Shown here piece after piece: positions 44,308-53,591 of a stretch of DNA of 64,000 bases (the first letter of the stretch is position 1; each line of letters begins with the position of its first letter). The stretch comes from VAZQ01 sp963827585 (GTDB lineage Bacteria; Pseudomonadota; Alphaproteobacteria; Rhizobiales; Xanthobacteraceae). Location: assembly GCA_963827585.1 (NCBI GenBank), contig CAWHCK010000057.1, positions 124,001 through 188,000 on the forward strand, given 5' to 3'. Below the pieces are notes generated by a model, which was given only the letters and a program-made list of their open reading frames with translations, did no database searches and was not told where the DNA came from. The position numbers and the translations under genes are program-made.

Positions 44308-44610
44308 ATGAACTCCACTGCGAAACTTGCAACCCCCGGCAAATCCCTCGCTTTACTTGAAAGGGCATCCGACGAACGTCGAGCCAGGCAGTCAACTCCG
44401 ACGCACTATACGGTCGGCAGCTATCTTGCGGCCCGGCTTTCTCAAATTGGTCTGAAGCATCTTGCGAGCATCTTCATTAGAGCCAGTGCGGGTTCCAACC
44501 TTTCCGTGACACAGCCAAACCGCGGCCCTGCTGCCTCTTTCGTCGGGCTCCTATACCAAGGTTTATTGCAGGCAAACCAAAGGTTAGGCCCCGGTACGCC
44601 CGCACAATAG
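44308..44610 (+). pseudogene. Pyruvate decarboxylase N-terminal remnant
   Basis: An open frame of 100 codons. Residues 33-52 read YTVGSYLAARLSQIGLKHL, nearly the start of bacterial pyruvate decarboxylase (YTVGTYLAERLVQIGLKH in Zymomonas), but the following FAVAGDYN segment and the rest of about 550 residues are missing. What follows (ASIFIRASAGSN) is unrelated. So the gene was cut soon after its start. It lies 116 nt before poxB, another ThDP enzyme acting on pyruvate, but is a different family. Confidence 0.6.
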
Positions 44611-44725
44611 ATGCAACAGCCAAAAAAATGCACTGCTCAGCCTGCGCCCTGTGAGGGGTGCACTGCGAACTTGCGATTGTAACGAGGGTGTCTGAGCGAA
44701 CTTCAAACCGGTGATGAGGAAAGTC

Positions 44726-46462
44726 ATGGCTAGAACGGTAGCGGAACAATTCGTCGAAACCCTCGCTGCAGCGGGCGTCAAGCGGATCTATGGCATTGTT
44801 GGCGACAGCCTGAACGGGCTGACGGACGCCATACGCCGTCAAGGCAAGATCGAATGGATCCATGTGCGGCACGAGGAGGTCGCCGCGTTCGCGGCCGGCG
44901 CCGAAGCCCATCTCACGGGTGAGCTCGCCGTTTGCGCCGGCAGCTGCGGACCGGGCAACCTGCACCTCATCAACGGCCTGTTCGACTGTCACCGCTCGCG
45001 CGTTCCCGTGCTCGCCATCGCCGCGCAGATTCCATCCGCCGAAATCGGCAGCGGCTATTTCCAGGAGACGCATCCGGAAAATCTCTTCCAGGAATGCAGT
45101 CACTATTGTGAATTTGTGTCCGTCGCCAGCCAGATGCCGCGCGCGCTCGACGTCGCGATCCGTGAGGCGGTCGGCAAGCGCGGCGTGTCGGTGCTGGTGC
45201 TGCCCGGCGATGTCGCACTGCAGGAAGCCGCCAAAGCCCCACCGGCCAAGGTCGGCGGGCTGCTGCCGCCTGCGCCGCTCGCAACGCCGTCGCGGGACGA
45301 GCTCGATCGTCTCGCGGCGCTGCTGAACGGCGACAGCCGGATCACGGTCTTGTGCGGCTCGGGATGCCAGGGCGCCCACGATGAGCTTCTGGCAGTCGGC
45401 GAGCGGCTCAAGGCACCGATGGTGCACGCGCTCCGTGGCAAGGAGCATGTCGAGTGGGACAACCCCTATGACGTCGGCATGACCGGTCTCATCGGCTTCT
45501 CGTCCGGCTACTACGCCATGCGCGACTGCGACGTCTTGCTGATGCTCGGGACCGACTTCCCGTATCGCCAATTCTATCCACAGGGAGGCGACGTCCGCAT
45601 CGCGCAGGTCGATATCCGCGCCGAAAACATCGGCCGCCGCGCCGCCGTTGATCTCGGCGTTGTCGGCGACGTGCGCGCGACGCTCGCGGCGCTGCTGCCG
45701 CTGCTCAAAGACAAGCGCGACGGCTCGCATCTCGCGCAGGCCCAGCAGCATTACGCCAAGGCCCGCAAGGCGCTCGACGAGCTCGCCGTCGGAACCCCGG
45801 GCAAGCGCCTGATCCACCCGCAGCAGGTCGCGAAGGCGATCAGCGACCAGGCGGCGGAGGACGCCGTCTTCACCTGCGACGTCGGCCTCCCGACCGTCTG
45901 GGCCGCGCGCTATCTCGCGATGAACGGCAAGCGGCGGCTCGTCGGCTCGTTCTGGCACGGCTCCATGGCGAACGCGATGCCGCAGGGAATCGGCGCCCAG
46001 GCCGCCTTCCCAGGCCGTCAGGTGATCTCGCTCTCGGGCGATGGCGGCTTCACCATGTTGATGGGTGACTTGCTCACTCTGGTGCAGCACCGCCTCCCGG
46101 TGAAGGTGGTCGTGTTCAACAACGGCACGCTCGGTTTCGTCGAACTCGAGCAGAAGTCCATCGGACTCCTCGATTTCGGAACCGAGCTCAAGAACCCGAA
46201 TTTCGCGGCCATGGCCGAAGCCGTCGGCATTCGCGGGATCCGACTCGAAGACCCCGGCGAGGTGAACGACGGCATCGCCGCCGCGCTCGCCCATGACGGC
46301 CCCGTCCTGGTCGATGCCGTGGTGAATCGGATGGAGCTCGCGATGCCGCCGTCCATCACCGTGGAAATGGCGAAGGGCTTCACGCTCTTCATGGTGAAGG
46401 CGGTGATGAGTGGCCGGGGCGATGGGGTCATCGACCTCGCGAAGACCAATCTCTGGCGCTGA
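44726..46462 (+). CDS. poxB: Ubiquinone-dependent pyruvate dehydrogenase (pyruvate oxidase)
   Basis: 578 aa (E. coli PoxB 572) from ATG with AGGA 7 nt upstream. Catalytic Glu50 in HVRHEEVAAFAAGAEA. The FAD/ThDP domains have CAGSCGPGNLHLINGLFDCHRSRVPVLAIAAQIPSAEIGSGYFQETHPE, LLMLGTDFPYRQFYP, and SGDGGFTMLMGDLLTLVQHRL with NN ending the ThDP motif. The C-terminal membrane-binding helix ends AKGFTLFMVKAVMSGRGDGVIDLAKTN, close to E. coli. It decarboxylates pyruvate to acetate and CO2, passing electrons to ubiquinone. The cyo oxidase just downstream can re-oxidise the quinol. Confidence 0.93.
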   Translation: MARTVAEQFVETLAAAGVKRIYGIVGDSLNGLTDAIRRQGKIEWIHVRHEEVAAFAAGAEAHLTGELAVCAGSCGPGNLHLINGLFDCHRSRVPVLAIAAQIPSAEIGSGYFQETHPENLFQECSHYCEFVSVASQMPRALDVAIREAVGKRGVSVLVLPGDVALQEAAKAPPAKVGGLLPPAPLATPSRDELDRLAALLNGDSRITVLCGSGCQGAHDELLAVGERLKAPMVHALRGKEHVEWDNPYDVGMTGLIGFSSGYYAMRDCDVLLMLGTDFPYRQFYPQGGDVRIAQVDIRAENIGRRAAVDLGVVGDVRATLAALLPLLKDKRDGSHLAQAQQHYAKARKALDELAVGTPGKRLIHPQQVAKAISDQAAEDAVFTCDVGLPTVWAARYLAMNGKRRLVGSFWHGSMANAMPQGIGAQAAFPGRQVISLSGDGGFTMLMGDLLTLVQHRLPVKVVVFNNGTLGFVELEQKSIGLLDFGTELKNPNFAAMAEAVGIRGIRLEDPGEVNDGIAAALAHDGPVLVDAVVNRMELAMPPSITVEMAKGFTLFMVKAVMSGRGDGVIDLAKTNLWR

Positions 46463-46536
46463 GGAGACGGCGATGGACCGCGCGTCCAATGTGCAATTGG
46501 ACGCATACCACCGGCCTCACGTTGAGGAGGTTCCTC

Positions 46537-47811
46537 ATGTCCATGCAAACGACAGCCATTCGCGAAACCAGGCCGGCGGCGGTCAGTGACTTCCATGCGG
46601 CTTTCATTGTCGCCTGGCTTTTCTGCCTCCTGTTCTACTTCGTGGAGTACGCTGTGCGCTCCGCGCCCAGCGTCATGCTGCCCGAGCTCACGACGGCATT
46701 CGGCCTGACGACGGTAGGCTTGAGCTCATTGATCGGACTCTACTACTACACGTACGCGGTGTTCGCGATCATTGCCGGCGCGGCGGTCGACCGCTGGGGG
46801 GCGAAGTACACGATTCCCATCGGCGTCTTGCTCCTCGCGCTCGGCACCGCGATGTTCGGCGTGAACGTGAGCTGGATTGCAGCCCTCGGGCGACTCCTGC
46901 AGGGCGCAGGTGCCGCCTTTGCATTTGTCGCGGCTGTCTATCTCGCCGCCCATGGTCTTCCAGCGCGGTACCTCGCGACCGCAATCGGAATTACCCAATG
47001 CATCGGCATGCTCGGTGGGGCCGCGGGCCAATTCGTTACCGCTCCGCTGATTCACGGGCCGCTTGATTGGCAGCAATTCTGGATTTGGGCGGGCGTCGTG
47101 ACGCTGTTGATCGCCGTCGCGATGTTCATCGCTACGCCGCGGGAACACCAATCCGGTGGCTCGCAAACGAGCATCTGGGACACTTTTGCGCCCTACAAGA
47201 TAGTTCTAACGAACCCGCAATCCTATCTCTGCGGCCTCGTTGGTGGCTTGCTCTTCCTACCCACGACGGTCGGCGCCATGACCTGGGGCGTGTCGTTCCT
47301 GCAAGAGGGCTGGCACCTCGACTACACGCAAGCGGTTGATCGTGCAGCGATGGTAGCCATGGGTTGGGTGTTCGGCTGCCCGATCCTGGGGTACATCGCA
47401 GACCGTATCGGACGCCGCAAACCGGTGGTGTTCGCTGGAGCGGCCCTGATGCTGGCCGCGATGCTGGCGATCGCTTATCTGCCGCCCGAGACGTTTCCTC
47501 CCTACCTGCTCGCGTTTCTGCTCGGCTTCGGATCCGGTGCCGCGATGATCCCATATTCGATCATCAAGGAGGTGAATCCGGATAACGCCAAAGGCAGCGC
47601 CACGGGTGCGATGAACTTCCTGGTCTTCGTGATGAGCGCATTGGTCTCGCCTGCGTTGGGCTGGTGGCTGCATAGGCTCGCGGGCGGCGGGCCGATTACG
47701 CTCGATCACTTCGTCGCGGCCAACAGTGTCTACGTCGCCGCGATTGTCCTCGCTGCGATCCTCACGCTCTTCCTGAAGGAAACCGGGTCGGCGGTTCGTG
47801 CGGCGCATTGA
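46537..47811 (+). CDS. MFS transporter
   Basis: 424 aa, start with GAGGAGG 7 nt upstream. Twelve membrane segments in two halves: PSVMLPELTTAFGLTTVGLSSLIGLYYYTYAVFAIIAGAAVDRWGAKY contains the motif-A-like DRWG loop. VFGCPILGYIADRIGRRKPVV is the matching D-R-x-GRR loop of the second half. Long hydrophobic LLGFGSGAAMIPYSIIKEVNPDNAKGSATGAMNFLVFVMSALVSP is typical of the anion/carboxylate branch. It lies 74 nt after poxB and before cyo, so a pyruvate, acetate or other monocarboxylate substrate is plausible but unproven. Confidence 0.85.
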   Translation: MSMQTTAIRETRPAAVSDFHAAFIVAWLFCLLFYFVEYAVRSAPSVMLPELTTAFGLTTVGLSSLIGLYYYTYAVFAIIAGAAVDRWGAKYTIPIGVLLLALGTAMFGVNVSWIAALGRLLQGAGAAFAFVAAVYLAAHGLPARYLATAIGITQCIGMLGGAAGQFVTAPLIHGPLDWQQFWIWAGVVTLLIAVAMFIATPREHQSGGSQTSIWDTFAPYKIVLTNPQSYLCGLVGGLLFLPTTVGAMTWGVSFLQEGWHLDYTQAVDRAAMVAMGWVFGCPILGYIADRIGRRKPVVFAGAALMLAAMLAIAYLPPETFPPYLLAFLLGFGSGAAMIPYSIIKEVNPDNAKGSATGAMNFLVFVMSALVSPALGWWLHRLAGGGPITLDHFVAANSVYVAAIVLAAILTLFLKETGSAVRAAH

Positions 47812-48045
47812 TCGGTACCTGCGCGGCGGCTACAACATGACCTGGAACGAGACGGGGCAACGCATGAAGACAGTTGCCAATGACGAGGATTGCCGCCACG
47901 CTCGCCCATGAGTAGCGGCGATCGATGGTCATCCACTTTATCAGCGGGTGGCGTTGGCCTGCCGAATCTGCACGAGCTGAAACCCTGCCGCGCCCGTTCC
48001 GGACCGCATGCGGTTTCACCATTGGCAGCGCAGACGAGGTCTAAC

Positions 48046-48924
48046 ATGCGTTACGGTGTCCTGGCCCTTGTCCTGATCAGTGCCACGACGCTCGGCGGCT
48101 GCTCCGAAGGCGTGCTCGATCCGAAAGGACCGATTGCCGCCGCCGAACGGCAAATTCTGTTCAACTCACTCGGAATCATGCTGGCGATCGTGATTCCAAC
48201 GATCCTCGCCACGCTTGGTGTCGCCTACTGGTTCCGCTCGTCCAATACGCGCGCCCGCTACCTGCCCGATTTCCATGAGTCCGGCCGCCTCGAGATGCTC
48301 GTGTGGTCGATCCCGCTGATGACCGTGCTCCTGGTGGGCGGCGTCGCCTGGATGGGTGCATACGACCTCGATCCGCCCAAGCCGATTGCCTCGACCGTGA
48401 AACCCGTCAGGATTCAGGTCGTCGCGCTCGACTGGAAATGGCTCTTCATCTATCCGGAGGAGGGCATCGCGAGCGTCAATCAACTGACCATCCCGGTCAG
48501 CACGCCGGTGAGCTTCGAGCTGACCTCCTCGGGCGTGATGAACAGCTTCTGGGCGCCGGAGCTCGGCGGCCAGATCTACACCATGGCCGGGATGGTGACG
48601 CGCCTCAACCTGCAGGCCGACCACCTCGGGACCTATCGGGGGCGGTCGGCGCAGTACAGTGGCGCCGGATTTTCCAGCATGCACTTTACCGTCGACGCCG
48701 TACCCGCCGAGAGGTTTGCGGAGTGGGTGACCGCAACGCGCAGCACCGGCCCGATGCTCGACGCGCAAACCTATGCCGACCTGGTGAAGCCGAGCCAGGC
48801 GGTTGCGCCTTTCACCTACCGTGCCGTGGCTCCCAACCTGTTCAGCGGCATCGTGAGCTCCGTATCGAAGCCGCAAGGTCCATCGTCGCTCAATAATCCG
48901 ACATCACAGAGAGCGGAAAAATGA
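48046..48924 (+). CDS. cyoA: Cytochrome o ubiquinol oxidase subunit II
   Basis: 292 aa lipoprotein: signal MRYGVLALVLISATTLGGC with lipobox Cys19. Two membrane helices (LFNSLGIMLAIVIPTILATLGVAYWF and LEMLVWSIPLMTVLLVGGVAW) precede the cupredoxin domain with VRIQVVALDWKWLFIYPEEGIASVNQL and SGVMNSFWAPELGGQIYTMAGMVTRL. The CuA ligands of cytochrome c oxidases are absent (YSGAGFSSM has no Cys), which identifies a quinol oxidase. GAGG is 6 nt upstream. Followed with ATGA overlap by cyoB. Confidence 0.95.
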   Translation: MRYGVLALVLISATTLGGCSEGVLDPKGPIAAAERQILFNSLGIMLAIVIPTILATLGVAYWFRSSNTRARYLPDFHESGRLEMLVWSIPLMTVLLVGGVAWMGAYDLDPPKPIASTVKPVRIQVVALDWKWLFIYPEEGIASVNQLTIPVSTPVSFELTSSGVMNSFWAPELGGQIYTMAGMVTRLNLQADHLGTYRGRSAQYSGAGFSSMHFTVDAVPAERFAEWVTATRSTGPMLDAQTYADLVKPSQAVAPFTYRAVAPNLFSGIVSSVSKPQGPSSLNNPTSQRAEK

Positions 48925-50907
48925 ATCTCCTCGGCAAGCTCAGCTGGAGTGCGATCCCGTTCGACCAGCCGATCATCATGGGCGCGACGGCGTTCATGGC
49001 CTTGCTCGTCGGGTCCGTTCTCTTGTGGGTCACGTTGAAGGGAGCTTGGCCCTATCTATGGCGCGAGTGGCTCACATCCGTCGATCACAAGCGCATCGGC
49101 GTCATGTATCTGGTGCTGGCTTTTCTAATGCTGCTGCGCGGCTTCTCCGACGCGATCATGATGCGGGCGCAGCAGGCGGTCGCCGCCGGAGGCGCGCAAG
49201 GATATCTGCCGCCGGAGCATTTCGACCAGATTTTCTCGGCGCACGGCACCATCATGATCTTCTTCGTGGCGATGCCGTTCGTGATCGGACTGATGAACTT
49301 CGCGGTGCCGCTGCAACTCGGCGTCCGCGACGTGGCCTTCCCGACACTGAACTCGGTCAGCCTATGGCTCACTGCGACAGGCATCCTGTTGACGAACATG
49401 TCGCTGGCGATCGGCGAGTTCGCAAAGACCGGCTGGGTCGCTTATCCGCCGCTCAGCGGGCTGGAATTCTCGCCCGGCGTCGGCGTCGACTACTACCTCT
49501 GGGCCCTGCAAATCTCGGGCATCGGTACGTTGCTGACGGGAGTGAATTTCGTCACCACGATTCTCAAATTGCGGGCGCCCGGCATGGGTTACATGCGCAT
49601 GCCGGTTTTCTGCTGGACGGCGCTCGCCTCGAACCTGCTCATCGTCGCGGCTTTTCCGGTCCTCACCGCGCTTTTCGCGATGCAGCTGCTCGACCGCTAT
49701 CTCGGCTTTCACTTCTTTACAGTCGAGGCCGGCGGCAACGCGATGATGTACGTGAACCTGTTCTGGGTGTGGGGTCACCCCGAGGTCTACATCCTGGTCC
49801 TGCCGGCGTTCGGCATCTTTTCGGAGGTGAGCGCGACCTTCTCCGGCAAGCCGCTGTTCGGCTACCGCTCGATGGTCGCTGCGACGATGGCGATCTGCAT
49901 TCTGTCCTACACGGTCTGGCTGCACCACTTCTTCACCATGGGCGCCAGTGCAGGCGTCAACGCCTTCTTCGGCATCACGAGCATGATCATCGCGGTGCCG
50001 ACGGGCGTGAAGATCTTCAACTGGCTGTTCACGATGTACGGCGGGCGCATCCAATTCACGGTGCCGGTGCTGTGGACCATCGGCTTCATGGTGACATTCG
50101 TCCTCGGCGGCTTGACCGGCGTGCTGCTGGCCGTGCCTCCCGTCGATTTCCAGGTGCACAACAGCCTGTTCCTGGTCGCCCATTTCCACCACGTCATCAT
50201 CCCCGGCGTCCTGTTCGGCGCCTTCGCCGGTTACAATTATTGGTTCCCCAAGGCATTCGGCTTCAAGCTCGACGAACTCTGGGGCAGGCGCTCGTTCTGG
50301 TGTTGGTTCATCGGCTTCCATCTCGCTTTCATGCCGCTCTATGTGGTGGGCCTGATGGGCATGACCCGGCGCATGCAGCATTACGACGTTCTAAGCTGGC
50401 AACCGTGGTTGCTCGCGGCAGGGGTCGGTGCCGTCGTCATTCTGGCGGGCATCGTCTGCCAAATCATGCAGTTCGTTGTCTCGATCCGCGCCCGCGAGCA
50501 GCTCCGGGACGTGACCGGCGATCCGTGGAACGGCCGCACCCTGGAGTGGTCCACGGCGTCGCCGCCGCCGGCCTGGAACTATGCTGTCCTGCCGCGTGTC
50601 GGGGGGATCGACGCCTTTTGGGCCAGCAAGCAACGCATGCACGCGAGGCAAGCGCAGCCCGCAATCCCGCGAGTACGAGCCGATCGAAATGCCGAAGAAC
50701 AGCCCGACCGGCTTCGTCACCGCATTCTTTGCCGTGGTCACCGGCTTTGCCCTGATCTGGCATATCTGGTGGATGGCCGCGCTCGGAGCGTTCGGCGCAT
50801 TCGTCACGCTCGTTGTCTTCGCGTTTCGCGACGAGGACGAAGTCGAAATCCCGGCCGAGCAGATCGCACGGTTTGATCGGGCTCACCCTGTGGAGGTTGC
50901 GGTATGA
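48921..50907 (+). CDS. cyoB: Cytochrome o ubiquinol oxidase subunit I, one frameshift
   Basis: Joined about 661 aa (E. coli 663). Heme-copper motifs: IFSAHGTIMIFFVAMPFVIGLMNFAVPLQLG, the CuB His site FWVWGHPEVYILVLPAFGIFSE, LHHFFTMGA, and VAHFHHVIIPG. Near 50655 the frame shifts +1 and the terminal part continues IEMPKNSPTGFVTAFFAVVTGFALIWHIWWMAALGA, the last helix of E. coli CyoB, followed by an Asp/Glu-rich end. It pumps protons and reduces O2. Both start and end overlap neighbours by ATGA. The shift is likely a sequencing error. Confidence 0.94.
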
Positions 50908-51536
50908 GCGTCGCTGTCGCCGTCTATGATGTCGGGCAGAAGGCACTGACGCCCGCCAGCGAAGCCGGCCCCGCGCCAAAGCGGATCGTCGTCGCCTTCG
51001 GCTTCTGGATCTTCCTCCTCAGCGACATCGTGATGTTCTCGGCGCTGTTTGCCGCCTACGCGGTGCTCGTGCGGGCTACTGCCGGCGGTCCGACCGGCGC
51101 CGAGTTGTTCAATCAGGTCAGCGTCGCGATCGAAACCGCTTGTCTGCTCGCCTCAAGCTACACGTGCGGACTCATGTCCATAGCAATCAATGCGCGACGC
51201 CGCGCCGGCACCTACTTCTTCGCCGTCGTGACCTTCGCGCTCGGAGCGGCGTTCGTCGCTCTCGAGCTCCGCGAGTTCGCCGACATGATTGCCCGCGGCG
51301 CGACCCCGCAACGCAGCGCGTTTCTGTCCGCCTTCTTCACGCTCGTCGGCTGCCACGGGCTGCACGTTACCGCCGGATTGATCTGGCTGACGCTGCTCAT
51401 GGTCCACGTCGCAATCAAGGGCTTTGCCCGCAATGTGGAGCGCCGCCTGCTCTGTTTTGCGCTGTTCTGGCACTTTCTCGACATCATCTGGGTCTGGCTG
51501 TTCACAATCGTCTATCTGATGGGAGTCCGCTCATGA
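50904..51536 (+). CDS. cyoC: Cytochrome o ubiquinol oxidase subunit III
   Basis: 210 aa with five membrane segments: IVVAFGFWIFLLSDIVMFSALFAAYAVLV (TM1, fitting the CyoC start), VSVAIETACLLASSYTCGLMSIAI, TYFFAVVTFALGAAFVALEL, SAFFTLVGCHGLHVTAGLIWLTLLMVHVAI and RRLLCFALFWHFLDIIWVWLFTIVYLMGVRS. The Glu in IETACLL is conserved in subunit III. Overlaps cyoB stop and cyoD start, both by 4 nt, so the four genes are translationally coupled. Confidence 0.95.
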   Translation: MSVAVAVYDVGQKALTPASEAGPAPKRIVVAFGFWIFLLSDIVMFSALFAAYAVLVRATAGGPTGAELFNQVSVAIETACLLASSYTCGLMSIAINARRRAGTYFFAVVTFALGAAFVALELREFADMIARGATPQRSAFLSAFFTLVGCHGLHVTAGLIWLTLLMVHVAIKGFARNVERRLLCFALFWHFLDIIWVWLFTIVYLMGVRS

Positions 51537-51919
51537 CGGAAACGCGTTACGATCGCGCACCCGGAGACAGCTCGACGATTTTCGAGCGGGAGCCGTCCGA
51601 TACGGTCATCTATACGATCGGCTTGGTTCTCGCCGTGATCCTCACGGCCATCTCCTTCTGGGTTGCCAACACGTCGCTACTCTGGGGGCCCGGCGTCCCG
51701 CTCGGCCTTGCCGTGCTCGCCATCGCGCAGATGGGCGTTCACCTGGTCTTTTTCCTGCACATCACGACCGGACCGGACAACACCAACAACGTGCTGGCAC
51801 TCGCGTTTGGTGTGCTCATCGTCGTCCTGGTCGTCGCCGGCTCGCTGGTGATCATGTCCAACTTGAACGACAACATGATGCTACCGCCCGAGCTGATGAA
51901 TATGCACCCGCACACATGA
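51533..51919 (+). CDS. cyoD: Cytochrome o ubiquinol oxidase subunit IV
   Basis: 128 aa with three membrane segments: VIYTIGLVLAVILTAISFWVA, GPGVPLGLAVLAIAQMGVHLVFFLHI (conserved AQ-x-x-VH-x-x-FF-x-H) and NVLALAFGVLIVVLVVAGSLVIMSNLNDNMM. The final MSNLNDNM fits CyoD (family end W-I-M-x-x-L-x-x-N-M). It starts in the overlap with cyoC. No cyoE (heme O synthase) follows in this window, so heme O synthesis must be encoded elsewhere. Confidence 0.93.
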   Translation: MTETRYDRAPGDSSTIFEREPSDTVIYTIGLVLAVILTAISFWVANTSLLWGPGVPLGLAVLAIAQMGVHLVFFLHITTGPDNTNNVLALAFGVLIVVLVVAGSLVIMSNLNDNMMLPPELMNMHPHT

Positions 51920-52035
51920 GGGAGGACCGAAAGGAGGGCCGCTCCATTCGCACAGACCCGACCATCGTTAGCCTTGTCAGGGTGCCGAACGCTCTGACCC
52001 GTACGCAGTGAATCCCCCCGTGTTGAGGCGTAAGA

Positions 52036-52425
52036 ATGCCGACAGACCAAGTCAAAATAGGATCGTTATACGCGGGACTCACCCGCAACATCATTTGGTT
52101 TGGTTTGTTGGTGGCGGCGGCCTGGCTGTTCGCAACAGTTTCCTACTATGTCTCCAGCAAGGCGGGCACCGATTGGTTTTCACGGTCAGGCTCGGTCATG
52201 TGTTTGGTCGGAGCAGCGGTCACCTTCAGGCTCGCCCATTTCTATCAGCGCGCACTGGCGACGGCGCTCAAGGAAGGCCTCGTATCGGTGCCGAGAGAAA
52301 TCGAGCTTCGCCTCAACCCGCCCACATCCTACGTGGTGCTTTCGTATCTCGGTTATCTGACCGGTATCGTCGGTACCGCGGTCTGGGGCTACGGCGACCT
52401 GCTGCTCCAACTCCTGTCAGCGTGA
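52036..52425 (+). CDS. Small membrane protein downstream of cyoD
   Basis: 129 aa. Three probable membrane segments: NIIWFGLLVAAAWLFATVSYYV, SVMCLVGAAVTFRLAHFY and YVVLSYLGYLTGIVGTAVWGYGDLLLQLL, with a basic-acidic loop EGLVSVPREIELRLNPP between. I do not recognise the family. It lies 117 nt after cyoD, so it may be an oxidase accessory or be unrelated. No ribosome site stands out except a weak one; the start at MPTDQVKIG is taken as first Met. Confidence 0.6.
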   Translation: MPTDQVKIGSLYAGLTRNIIWFGLLVAAAWLFATVSYYVSSKAGTDWFSRSGSVMCLVGAAVTFRLAHFYQRALATALKEGLVSVPREIELRLNPPTSYVVLSYLGYLTGIVGTAVWGYGDLLLQLLSA

Positions 52426-52485
52426 ATCGGGGCAAGGCTCCCCCGTTCTCGCGAACGGATATAATGCGGGGAACAGAGGCCGCGG

Positions 52486-53591
52486 ATGGACATGGCAACT
52501 CCTGATATCCGAACCGAGCGCGAGATGTCGCCGGCAACGGCGCCCGACGCCGAAAAGGCGGCGGATACGCCGCCGCAACCGGCAAAACAGCCGCCGAAGG
52601 CGCCGCGCTCGTCCGCCGCATTCCGTCCGTCATCGTCGGCCTGGTCGTTGCCGCCATCGCCGGCCTCTCGATCTGGTTCCTGGTGCGGCCGCAACCCCTG
52701 CTGGTACAGGGCGAGGTGGATGCGACGCGGCTCGACATCGCCGCGCGGGTCGAGGGCCGCGTCGGGGACATCCCGGTTGTGCGCGGCCAGGACGTCGCCG
52801 CCGGCGCCGTGCTGGTGCGGATCGACAACCCCGAGACACTCGCGAAGCACGAGCAGGCGCTGGCCGCCAAGATCGTGGCCGAGGCGCAGCGCTCGAACAT
52901 CAATGTCGGCACGCGCGCGGAGGTGATCGCGGCGCGCAAGGCCGCGCTCGAGCGCGCCCAGGCGAGCGTGGTATTGGCGCAAAAGACCTATGACCGCGTC
53001 AGCCAACTCGCTGAACACGGCAACGCCCCGATCGCTCGGCTCGACCAGGCGACCAACTCCTTGCACGAAAGCCAGCGCGGCGTGGATCAGGCCAAATCGG
53101 CCTACGAGCAGGCGGTGAATGGTTATACGAAAGAGGAGCATGAGATCGCCGAGGCGAATGTCGGCAAGGCCATCGCCGACATCAAGACCGTGCAATCGAT
53201 CGTCGACCAGATGGTGATCTACGCCCCGGTGGCCGCGCAGGTCTACAAGCGCAACGTCGAGCCCGGCGAATACGTTTCGCCCGGCGTGCCGCTGATAACG
53301 CTGGTCGATCTCGGCGACATGTGGGTCCACTTCGATCTGCGCGAGGACCTGCTCAAGACGCTCAAACTCGGGGACCGGTTCAGCGTGCGCATTCCGGCGC
53401 TCGGTGATCGCCACATCACCGTCGAGGTCAGGCTGATCGCCACCAAGGGCGAGTATGCGAGCTGGCGCGCCACCCGCGCCACCGGCGATTTCGACCTGCG
53501 GACGTTTTCGATCCGTGCCTACCCCGTCGACAAGGTGCCGGAGCTGCGGCCCGGCATGAGCGCCTATATGGACCAGCGGGCGCGCCGATGA
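52486..53591 (+). CDS. HlyD-family periplasmic adaptor, one frameshift
   Basis: Joined about 368 aa. The N-terminal cytosolic part is Pro/Ala-rich. Then near 52595 one base seems missing and the next frame gives RRIPSVIVGLVVAAIAGLSIWFLV, a membrane anchor. The periplasmic body is LVQGEVDATRLDIAARVEGRVGDIPVVRGQDVAAG (biotinyl-lipoyl-like), a long hairpin helix (LERAQASVVLAQKTYDRVSQLAEHGNAPIARLDQ) and the second lipoyl strand IYAPVAAQVYKRNVEPGEYV. Beta-barrel follows. It overlaps the ABC-2 permease by ATGA. It works as a membrane-fusion protein of the exporter. Confidence 0.85.

Noticed and set aside
44477..46489. A 670-codon minus-strand frame over poxB
   Set aside because: Antisense shadow of a conserved gene; composition rich in His, Arg and Glu and no recognisable motif.
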